A DNA stretch of 7,401 nucleotides, taken from assembly GCA_046757965.1 (NCBI GenBank), contig JBHHZI010000152.1:1-7401 (forward strand), read 5' to 3'. Shown here one piece after another: positions 1-6,239 of the stretch. The first letter of the stretch is position 1; the number at the start of each line of letters is the position of its first letter. Position numbers and translations under genes: made by a program. The notes under the pieces were generated by a model. That model had not been told where the DNA came from. It saw only the letters and a list, made by a program, of their open reading frames with translations, and searched no databases. This stretch comes from JBHHZI01 sp046757965 (GTDB lineage: Bacteria > Acidobacteriota > Polarisedimenticolia > SMYD01).

Positions 1-1485
1 CGTCAGGTGCTGCTCGCCCAGACGCAGGAGCGGGAAATTCAGCGGACGGAGATGCGTCGCCAGGCTCAGAGGAATGGCGGCCGCCGTCAGCAACCGTGCC
101 AGTGAGGCGCTGTCGCCCTCGACCCCCCGGGCACACACCTGCCAGGTGTTGGTGGCCAGGCCGAGAGTCAGCTTGCCGGCGGGGGTCAGCGACGGGATCA
201 GCCGCAGGTGCGGCCCGATGAAGATCGAACCGATGGCGCGAGCCGGCTGCGTCGACCGGTTCCACAGGCCCAGCTCGAACCCCTCGGCCCGGCAGGTCGG
301 ATCGCCCGGGTCTTCCGGAGATGGCGGCATCGGCGTGGTGGTCTGCAGGTCGATCCAGGCGGTGCGAGCGTCGTCGTCGCTAGCGAACGAGATCTGCGGC
401 ATGGTGCGCAGACTCAGGGAGAAGGCGATGTCGTGGTCGGCGGACAGCTCGCCGATGGCCGGGAACAGGTGGAGAAAGACAGAAGAACGCAGGGCGCCGG
501 ACAGCTTGCTGTCTGCATCGAGCCACAGGGGCGCTGGAGAGGTGTCGCCGAGCATGGTCCGGAAGAAGCGCCGGAAGGTGCTCTCGGACAGGGCCAGATA
601 TGACCGCGCTGCGTCGGGCGGTGGGGGCCGGTTGCCGGCGAGCGGTGCCTGGGGGTCGTTCGGGGTGCCGTCTTCGGCCTCCCGTGTGTCCAGCGCCAGG
701 CCGATCCACAGGGCCTGGTGAGACGTGTCGAGGGCGACCGGTCGCAGCACAAAGCGGACCGGTGTCCCACCCAGGGGAGGCCGCAGATCGATCTCACGGG
801 CCAGGCGTGGCGCTTCCCCGATGGAGGCGAGGGTTCGTTCGAGCACCGCCCCGATCACGTTCTGCAGGTCGGCCACCTTCTTGCGCAGCTTCTTGCGCAC
901 GACATGCTTGACCAGGGGGTTGAGGATCCAGGCGCCCCGGCAGGAGCCCGGCTTCTCCACGGTCAGCCCGCCGGTACCCTTCGGCAGGCGGACCTCGCCG
1001 GAGGTCAGCGCCACGTCGCCGTCTTCGATGGACAGCGCAACGTTCATCTCGATGGGAACCGGCCGGGCAGGGTCGAGGGTGATGCCCAGATCTCGACACT
1101 TCAATCTTCCCGGCTTGCCGTTCTTCTTCATCTTGTAGGCGGCCTCGGCGTGGATGTTCGCCGCGGTGATCGAGGTGGAGAAGGTCAGCGTGTTGCCGGC
1201 GGCGAAGTCCAGGTGGGAGCGGGACAGACCGATGGTGTAGTCGACCTGATGAAATTTCCCCTTGATGCTGTCGTGGTGCCCGGCGAAGGTGCGGCCACCG
1301 GTGGGATCCGCCGGCTCTCCCTGGGCCAGCAGCGTGTCGAGGTTGTCGCGGGTGACATTGACCACGATCGCCGCAATGTCCGGCGAGGCGGGTGCGTCGG
1401 CGGCGGGCAGCGTGGCGACCGGGAGGAATAACTGGGTCGCGGCCATCATCGCGGTGGCCCTGGCCGACGTGATTCCTGCACGCAC
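1..1485 (-). CDS. Secreted TULIP/BPI-like candidate lipid-binding protein, 3' end outside window
   Basis: The frame is open for 495 codons from a GTG at 1485 to the left edge, so the C-terminus is missing. I chose the GTG because GGAGGG (1489-1494) lies 3 bases upstream and the product then starts with a signal peptide: basic start, hydrophobic residues about 10-26, likely cut near PAADA (27-31). ATG at 1449 is the alternative. The body alternates polar and hydrophobic residues as in long beta-strands (about 75-170), then has a helical basic stretch (about 185-223), strands (about 240-267), a proline-rich linker (275-292), and a second strand-rich half opening with YLALSESTF (296-304). By eye the order matches eukaryotic BPI/LBP: barrel, helices, central sheet, a YLGLS-type start of the second barrel. 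Known members bind lipids in tubular pockets. Cysteines 130, 182, 398 and 451 could form disulfides after export. The reading frame and export are solid; the TULIP assignment rests on remembered BPI sequence and is tentative. Otherwise it is an unrecognised secreted protein. Confidence 0.75.
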   Translation of the reverse strand, partial: MRAGITSARATAMMAATQLFLPVATLPAADAPASPDIAAIVVNVTRDNLDTLLAQGEPADPTGGRTFAGHHDSIKGKFHQVDYTIGLSRSHLDFAAGNTLTFSTSITAANIHAEAAYKMKKNGKPGRLKCRDLGITLDPARPVPIEMNVALSIEDGDVALTSGEVRLPKGTGGLTVEKPGSCRGAWILNPLVKHVVRKKLRKKVADLQNVIGAVLERTLASIGEAPRLAREIDLRPPLGGTPVRFVLRPVALDTSHQALWIGLALDTREAEDGTPNDPQAPLAGNRPPPPDAARSYLALSESTFRRFFRTMLGDTSPAPLWLDADSKLSGALRSSVFLHLFPAIGELSADHDIAFSLSLRTMPQISFASDDDARTAWIDLQTTTPMPPSPEDPGDPTCRAEGFELGLWNRSTQPARAIGSIFIGPHLRLIPSLTPAGKLTLGLATNTWQVCARGVEGDSASLARLLTAAAIPLSLATHLRPLNFPLLRLGEQHLT

Positions 1486-1690
1486 GATCCCTCCGGGGAG
1501 TTCGGGCGACGATCTCCCGCCGCCTGCTGCCTCCCACAACATCCACGAGGGTGACAGACTTCCCGGCTGGTTGCTGCCCGGCCGGTGGCGAGCAAACCCG
1601 CCGATTTCCGCCGGGCCGTGTCGCGCCTGGTCCGGTTCTGTGTCGCCCGGGCGCTCGTGATGCCCGGGCCGCGTCCGTGAGCCCTGGGTG
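1486..1690. other. Intergenic gap between peptidase gene and TULIP-like gene
   Basis: No ORF here looks coding on either strand; the open frames that cross it are antisense shadows. It holds the hairpin at 1645-1669 and the Shine-Dalgarno sequence of the TULIP-like gene at 1489-1494. I see no convincing -35/-10 pair on the minus strand, so the downstream gene may be read through from the peptidase gene or may use a promoter I cannot recognise. Confidence 0.6.
1645..1669 (-). terminator. GC hairpin after peptidase stop, possible terminator
   Basis: Two copies of the self-complementary octamer GCCCGGGC (1645-1652 and 1662-1669) can pair as an 8-bp all-GC stem with a 9-base loop, 21 bases beyond the peptidase stop codon. 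Position and stability suit a terminator or an mRNA 3'-end stabiliser. No T-run follows on the minus strand, so it is not a canonical intrinsic terminator. Each octamer is also a palindrome by itself, so chance in GC-rich DNA is possible. Confidence 0.3.
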
Positions 1691-4600
1691 CTAGCGCCCA
1701 GCGCGGTTGGTGTAGGCCGGTCGCCGGGGCTCCTTGACGGGGTGGTCCTGCAGGCGTTTCATCACCTCCTCCACGGCCCGGTCGAGCTGCGGGTCGCCGC
1801 CGTCGACCATCTGCGACGGATCGTCGATGACCTCGATGTCCGGCTCGACACCGTGGCCCTCCACCACCCACTCCCCGTCCTTGCTGTAGATGCCGAAGCT
1901 GGGTGCGGTGATGATGCCGCCGTCGATGAGCGAGGGCGCCCCGCTGATGCCGATCAGACCCCCCCACGTCCGGCGGCCGATGAGCGGCCCGAGGCCGGCC
2001 TCGCGGAAGTAGAACGGGAAGAGGTCGCCGCCCGACCCGCTCCAGCCGTTGATCAGCATGACCTTGGGGCCGAAGTGAGCCACCGGGGGCCATTCCCAGT
2101 CCTTGCCGTCTCGCACCGCCCAGTAGTTCAGCAGCGGCCGGTTCATCAGCTCGATGAAGCGATCCGGGATCTGCCCGCCGGAGTTGAAGCGCTCGTCGAT
2201 CACCATGCCTTCCTTGGTGATCTGGCCGCGGAGCATGCGGGCCAGCTCGGTCTGTCCATTGATGCCGGTGCTGGGAACATAGACGTATCCCACCCGACCA
2301 TCGGTGGCTTCCTCGACCTTGCGGCGGTTGTTCTCGATCCAGGCCAGGTTGCGCAGCCGTCTTTCACTACGCAAGGTGTGCACCAGGATGTCATGAGCGC
2401 CGTCGAGTTCCGGCTGGTCGTTCACCGTCAGCAGGACGGTCGTATCTCCCAGGCCGTCGAATGCGGCCCACGGGTCCTGCGACGTGTCGACCGGCGCGCC
2501 GTTGACGGCCAGCAGATAGTCGCCCTCGGCGACCTTCAGGCCGGGTTCGGCGAGCGGCGAGCGCACCTCGCTGTCCCAGATGCCACCGTCGATGATCTTC
2601 GCGATCCGGTAGGCCCCGTTCTCCAGGGAGAAGTCACAACCCAGCAGTCCCACCGACCCGGTGCGGGAGGATTCGGTGTCGCCTCCGAAGCGATAGGAGT
2701 GCGACGAGTTGAGCTCGGCGATCAGCTCGCCGATGACGAAGTTGACGTCCCAGCGGGTCACGGCATGGTCGAGCAAGGCCCCGTAGCGGCGGCGCATCTC
2801 GTTCCAGTTCACGCCGTGCAGGTGCGGGTCGTAGAAGTAGTCCCGCTCGATGCGCCAGGCATCGGTGAAGATCTGATGCCACTCCTCCACCGGGTCGACC
2901 TCCATCTCCAGACCCGCGACCTTGAGCGGCTTGTCCATCTTCTGGCCCTTTGCCACCTTGACGATGGCGAGCTGCTGTTTCTTGGCCACCAGCAGCTTCT
3001 TGCCGTCAGCGGAGAGGGCGTAGCCGTCGGCGTCGGCCAGGATCGTCTGCTCCTCGCGCTCCTTCAGGTCGTAGAAGACGATGGGGCTCTTGGTCTCGCC
3101 GCTTCCCGTGCGCGGCAGGCGGCGGTACAGGACCTTGCCGGCCACCGCCGCAAGATCGGTGTAGTTCCCCGCCTTGGGTGGCAGGATGACGAGGCGGTGT
3201 TCCAGCCCGTCGAGATCGATCTTCACCGGCTCGGGCTTCTTCTTGTCCTTCGCTGCCTTCTCCCCGTCTTTCTCCTTGCCGTTGTCCTTGTCTGCCGCCT
3301 TCCCCTTCTCCTTCTTGCCGTCTGCCTCGTCGTCCCCGTCTTCCTTCTTGTCCTTGTCTGCCTCGTCGCCGGCGGCTTCCTCATCGTTGCGCGAGGCCAG
3401 AGGCGAGGGGACATCATTGCGGAGTGACATGGCCGCGACGTTGGTCGTGTTCGTGTAGATCCAGGAGTTGTCCAGGTCGCTGTAGACGGGCCGGAAGGTC
3501 CTTCCGGTCAGCACGAAGAGGTACTTGCCCTCCGGGTCGAATGCCGGCCGCGACGCACTGTAGAAGCCATGCGTCACCTGATGGAGTTCGCCGTTTTTGG
3601 TGTCGTAGACGAACACCGCCGAGTTGCGGTTCTCCACGCCGCGCGAGTAGGTGAGCCACCGGCTATCGGCGGACCAGCTCACCTCGAAGGCGGAGAGGGG
3701 GCCGTGCATCAGGTACAGGCCCTTGTCCACCCTTACGACCTTGTCTGCGTCGACGTCGTAGTAGTTGATGTTCATGGCCTGGTCGGCGAAGGCCAGCTTC
3801 TTGCTGTCCGGGGACCAGAAGAGGTTGTAGCGAAAGCCCGGTCCCATGGAGGTCAGGGTCTTCTCCTCGCCGCTGCCGCTGGCCGGCCGCACGGTGAGCT
3901 CGTACTCGCCGGAGGCGTCACTGAAGTAGGCGATCTGCTTGCCGTCGGGAGACCACGCCGGATAGCGTTCCGCCACGCCGGAGGTACGGGTGAGGTTGCG
4001 GATGATGCCGTGCTCGGCCGGAACGCTGAACAGCTCGCCCCGCGCGGCGAGAACCACCCGCTTTCCCGACGGGGAGATGTCCCCGCCGGAGATGCGGCGG
4101 GCCACCTTGACGCGGTGCGGCTTCAGCGTGGCCCGGTCGGTGACCACCTCGACGACCACCTTGGTCTGCTGGCCGCTGTCCATGTTGAACAGGAACAGGT
4201 CGCTTCCCGCGGTGAAGACGATGTCGTCCGCACCGGCGGCCGGGAAGGAGACGTCGAACTTCTTGAAGAAGGTCAACTGCTGCAGGCCATTGGTGACCGT
4301 GTCCAGCGACCAGAGGTTGGCGCGCTTGTTCTGGTCACGGTCCGAGAGGAAGTAGAGGGTGTCCCCGTGCCACATGGGCTGGGCGTCGTTGGCGACGTCA
4401 TGGGTGAGGTTTTTCGCCGTCAGGTCCTCGAGGTCGAACGTCCAGATGTCCGGCGCCATGCCACCCCGGTAGCGTTTCCAGGTGCGAAAATCGCGGCTGA
4501 TGGGGATGTAGGCCAGCGTGTGCCCATCCGCGGCGATGCTGCCGAACTCGCCATACGGCACCGGCAGCTTCTCCGGCAGCCCGCCGTCCACCGAGACCTT

Positions 4601-5035
4601 GTAGAGCTGGTTGAACCGGTTGGTGCCGCTCTGCATGGGTGAGGCGAACAGGATCGATCGCCCGTCGGGATACCAGGCGAGCATCCGGTCGGGAGCCGGA
4701 TGGTGGGTCAGGCGCTGCGGCAGGCCGCCGCCGGCGTCGACCACGTAGATGTCGCCGTTGCCGTCGTAGTTGCCGGTGAAGGCGATTCGGGAGCCGTCCG
4801 GTGAAAAGCGCGGGAACGATTCCTGCCCGGGTGGTGTGCTGAGCCGCTGGGCCGTGCCGCCGTCCTTGGCGACCACCCAGATATCTCCGGCATAGACGAA
4901 GGCGATCTGCGTGTCGGAGACATCCGGCATGCGCATCATCTGGGCATCCAGGCTGGCATGCGCCGGCGCGGCCAGCAGCAACACGCCGCAGGTGAACATC
5001 GTGAGGGATACAAGATGACGTCTCGGCCCATGCAT
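1691..5035 (-). CDS. Exported tricorn-like S41 serine peptidase
   Basis: Complete, 1114 residues, TAG stop at 1691-1693. The ATG at 5035 has a strong GGAGGAG-type site (5041-5049) five bases upstream and starts a signal peptide (hydrophobic 9-23, likely cleavage after AHA, 25-27). The frame stays open to 5350, but that extension is low-quality sequence without a signal peptide. Domains: first beta-propeller about 34-300, with PD40-type blades (FSPDGSRIAF, 77-86); second propeller about 310-710, with blades at 358-371 and 405-417; a K/D/E-rich insert at 550-603; a helical segment about 715-785 with SSH (777-779), whose His779 is the likely catalytic base; PDZ about 790-880; catalytic core about 890-1095 with IDERFNSGG (946-954), nucleophile Ser1001 in GWSGSGGD, and likely Glu1059 in VVEGHG. 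Thermoplasma tricorn, about 1070 residues, trims peptides released by the proteasome; the signal peptide here implies peptide degradation outside the cytoplasm instead. All expected catalytic motifs are present. Substrate is unknown. Confidence 0.95.
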   Translation of the reverse strand: MHGPRRHLVSLTMFTCGVLLLAAPAHASLDAQMMRMPDVSDTQIAFVYAGDIWVVAKDGGTAQRLSTPPGQESFPRFSPDGSRIAFTGNYDGNGDIYVVDAGGGLPQRLTHHPAPDRMLAWYPDGRSILFASPMQSGTNRFNQLYKVSVDGGLPEKLPVPYGEFGSIAADGHTLAYIPISRDFRTWKRYRGGMAPDIWTFDLEDLTAKNLTHDVANDAQPMWHGDTLYFLSDRDQNKRANLWSLDTVTNGLQQLTFFKKFDVSFPAAGADDIVFTAGSDLFLFNMDSGQQTKVVVEVVTDRATLKPHRVKVARRISGGDISPSGKRVVLAARGELFSVPAEHGIIRNLTRTSGVAERYPAWSPDGKQIAYFSDASGEYELTVRPASGSGEEKTLTSMGPGFRYNLFWSPDSKKLAFADQAMNINYYDVDADKVVRVDKGLYLMHGPLSAFEVSWSADSRWLTYSRGVENRNSAVFVYDTKNGELHQVTHGFYSASRPAFDPEGKYLFVLTGRTFRPVYSDLDNSWIYTNTTNVAAMSLRNDVPSPLASRNDEEAAGDEADKDKKEDGDDEADGKKEKGKAADKDNGKEKDGEKAAKDKKKPEPVKIDLDGLEHRLVILPPKAGNYTDLAAVAGKVLYRRLPRTGSGETKSPIVFYDLKEREEQTILADADGYALSADGKKLLVAKKQQLAIVKVAKGQKMDKPLKVAGLEMEVDPVEEWHQIFTDAWRIERDYFYDPHLHGVNWNEMRRRYGALLDHAVTRWDVNFVIGELIAELNSSHSYRFGGDTESSRTGSVGLLGCDFSLENGAYRIAKIIDGGIWDSEVRSPLAEPGLKVAEGDYLLAVNGAPVDTSQDPWAAFDGLGDTTVLLTVNDQPELDGAHDILVHTLRSERRLRNLAWIENNRRKVEEATDGRVGYVYVPSTGINGQTELARMLRGQITKEGMVIDERFNSGGQIPDRFIELMNRPLLNYWAVRDGKDWEWPPVAHFGPKVMLINGWSGSGGDLFPFYFREAGLGPLIGRRTWGGLIGISGAPSLIDGGIITAPSFGIYSKDGEWVVEGHGVEPDIEVIDDPSQMVDGGDPQLDRAVEEVMKRLQDHPVKEPRRPAYTNRAGR
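3227..3388 (-). repeat. Low-complexity K/D/E-rich linker in the peptidase
   Basis: Residues about 550-603 of the peptidase are almost only Lys, Asp, Glu, Gly and Ala, encoded by a purine-rich stretch of the coding (minus) strand with repeated AAG, GAC and GAG codons. It interrupts the second propeller region and is followed by a return to ordinary folded-type sequence at about residue 604. It should be disordered and surface-exposed. The frame is kept throughout. Confidence 0.85.
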
Positions 5036-5040
5036 CACTT

Positions 5041-5075
5041 CTCTCCTCCGTGAGCGAGGAGCCTGCGCTCCTCGC
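5041..5075 (-). promoter_or_regulatory. Ribosome binding site with adjacent perfect hairpin
   Basis: On the minus strand a 9-bp perfect stem (GCGAGGAGC with GCTCCTCGC, plus-strand 5067-5075 and 5054-5062) with a 4-base loop lies four bases ahead of the GGAGGAGAG Shine-Dalgarno sequence (5041-5049) of the peptidase. One arm itself contains GAGGAG and the other CTCCTC. The CTCCTC arm could therefore pair with the true Shine-Dalgarno site in an alternative fold. The structure is seen directly; a role in translation control is inference. Confidence 0.45.
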
Positions 5076-5238
5076 CATCCTCGGTTTGCGTCGGGTCCTT
5101 CTCCAGACGACAAGAGTCGCCGCCAACGTGTACGCGCCATCGACCCGCAAGGTTTTCCGCGCAGGGGATTCCCGTCCCTGCCTGCCGCACCCCGTTCGTG
5201 GACGGATTCACCCTCCGGAGCCGGCAGCCTGCGAGCCA

Positions 5239-5281
5239 CCGGTCCCGGCCCGCGGATCGACCCGCGTACCGGGTCCACCGG
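5239..5281 (-). other. Imperfect GC-rich hairpin between ABC relic and peptidase
   Basis: Three successive arm pairs can stack: CCGGT (5239-5243) with ACCGG (5277-5281), CCCGG (5244-5248) with CCGGG (5269-5273), and CGCGG (5251-5255) with CCGCG (5262-5266), with small bulges between them. It begins about 35 bases beyond the stop of the ABC-ATPase relic, where a terminator of the ancestral gene could sit. There is no T-run on either side, so termination activity is unproven. Strand is given as that of the relic. Confidence 0.25.
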
Positions 5282-5315
5282 CGGAAACGTCCCCGGACGC
5301 GCTCTGCAGGCGGTG

Positions 5316-5590
5316 TCATGCGCCCCTGCGGTCGTCCATGATCCGGCCATCGCGGAGATGGATCACGCGGTGAGTGCGCCTGGCCACGAAGAGATCAAGA
5401 GTGAGGACCACAGGATGTGGCCATTCTGCCACAGATTCTCGAAGACGTGCAGGACATCCGCCAGAATAATGATGAAGGGCTTGCGGGTCGGCGCCCTGGA
5501 CAACAGGCACTGGCTGCATCCGGCCGCCACACAGTGCGGCCCTCCCCTCCCAGCCGCCGATTGTCATCCGGATGGCCTTCTCCATAGTCA
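5316..5590 (-). pseudogene. Decayed 3' half of an ABC-transporter ATPase gene
   Basis: No single frame encodes it, but in order on the minus strand I read: MEKAIRM (5585-5565); LCGGRMQ (5534-5514), a damaged LSGGQ-type signature; after a frame shift, APTRKPFIIILAD (5494-5456), matching the 'ARAL..RP..lLADE' Walker B stretch; then directly VLHVFENLWQNGH, with about a dozen codons for EPTG.LDS missing; a scrambled H-loop at about 5410-5396 where VTHD should be; then a shift back and DLFVARRTHRVIHLRDGRI (5396-5340), the typical tail of MacB/LolD/SalX-type ATPases, ending at TGA 5318-5316. Such ATPases power lipoprotein or peptide exporters at the inner membrane. Loss of Walker B Glu, D-loop and H-loop, plus two frameshifts, means no active ATPase. 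The Walker A half is not recognisable upstream; a faint match near 5770-5800 is too weak to claim. Confidence 0.75.
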
Positions 5591-5953
5591 GCCCTCCCCG
5601 CGGCGTTGCCACACGCCCGGTTCCCGCGGCTGCCCGTAGAACGCCACAACCCGCCCCGGGGTTCCACCTGTGGGCCGGGTCAGGGCAGGAGCACCGGCGG
5701 CGGAGCGGGGACGGGCGCATCTCAAGAGGGTCCGAGGCACAAAAGGTCCTCAGGAGCGCAATACCTCACCGCCCCGGGTCATGCAGGCTCCCCGACCCCC
5801 GGTAGCGCCTCGACACCTGCCAAGTTGCAGGAATCCGGGTGTCGCCATGCCGTCCAGCTTCGATCTTCTACCCGGACACCATGCGGAAACGACGGGCGCA
5901 CGACCACATTCTGGATGCGCGATTTGCTGGCAGCACACGATGTGATTTCTTTG

Positions 5954-5983
5954 TTGACAGGCCGTGTGCCATTTGTGTATAAG
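5954..5983 (+). promoter_or_regulatory. Near-consensus sigma70-type promoter
   Basis: TTGACA (5954-5959) and TATAAG (5978-5983) are separated by 18 bases, in a locally AT-rich island inside GC-rich DNA. The -35 box is a perfect consensus match and the -10 box matches at five of six positions. Transcription would start near 5990 and run right, giving about 250 bases of leader before the RHS gene start at 6240. No nearer gene is evident, so the RHS gene is the likely target, or a small RNA is made from the leader. Confidence 0.6.
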
Positions 5984-6228
5984 GGAGCCAGGAAATCGGC
6001 GGAGTCGCTTGCCACAACAGCAGCAGATTCGTCGACCACGTCGCAGTGCCTGCCGCGATGACTGCTGTCGCAGCCGTGATCGATGGCCGGTGGCTTGCTG
6101 TGTCGTTTGACTGGCTCGGTGTGGTGAAGTCATCTGCCGGTGGTCCGTGTCCGGGGCCAGATTCATCTGAGCCGTTGTCCGGTCGAACATGGGCATTTGC
6201 GAAAGGGCTCCGAGCGGGCTCAGCGAAC

Positions 6229-6234
6229 AGGGGG
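6229..6234 (+). promoter_or_regulatory. Ribosome binding site deciding the RHS gene start
   Basis: AGGGGG (6229-6234) lies five bases before ATG 6240. This favours 6240 over the in-frame ATG at 6189, which has no such site, and over ATG 6387, which lies inside the hydrophobic stretch. Confidence 0.5.
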
Positions 6235-6239
6235 CTGTC

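Larger units (their letters stand above)
5036..5315. other. Upstream region of the peptidase gene
   Basis: This 280-base stretch separates the ABC-ATPase relic from the peptidase start. It holds the peptidase Shine-Dalgarno sequence (5041-5049), a perfect hairpin (5054-5075) and a longer imperfect one (5239-5281). No clear sigma70 promoter is visible on the minus strand. The frames that cross it, including the upstream extension of the peptidase frame, show no recognisable protein. Confidence 0.55.
5591..6239. other. Largely unassigned region between ABC relic and RHS gene
   Basis: About 650 bases without a gene I can support. The leftward end may hold more decayed ABC-ATPase sequence, but I could not trace it. 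From about 5940 to 5985 the composition is clearly richer in A and T than its surroundings and contains the promoter at 5954-5983. Short open frames on both strands (for example minus strand 5779-6039, non-ATG start) have no ribosome binding site, no signal peptide and no recognised motif, and were left out. Confidence 0.5.

Noticed and set aside
718..1431. Plus-strand open frame of 237 codons
   Set aside because: Mirror of the TULIP-like gene; no signal, motif or ribosome binding site of its own.
1688..3427. Open frame of 579 codons on the plus strand
   Set aside because: It is the antisense of the peptidase gene, whose motifs and codon use are clearly the real ones; the open frame follows from high GC at codon third positions.
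3569..4642. Plus-strand open frame of 357 codons
   Set aside because: Antisense shadow of the peptidase propeller region.
5036..5350. N-terminal extension of the peptidase to the upstream ATG at 5350
   Set aside because: It adds 105 residues of Arg/Gly/Pro-rich sequence with no homology, bypasses the strong ribosome binding site at 5041-5049, overlaps the ABC relic and would bury the signal peptide.
5760..5820. Possible Walker A part of the ABC relic, with a GGEVL-like string near 5755-5770
   Set aside because: The match is a few residues in shifting frames without the GxxGxGKS core, so the relic boundary was kept near 5590.
5779..6039. Minus-strand open frame of 86 codons in the unassigned region
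   Set aside because: Non-ATG start, no ribosome binding site, no recognised motif, and codon use unlike the real genes nearby.
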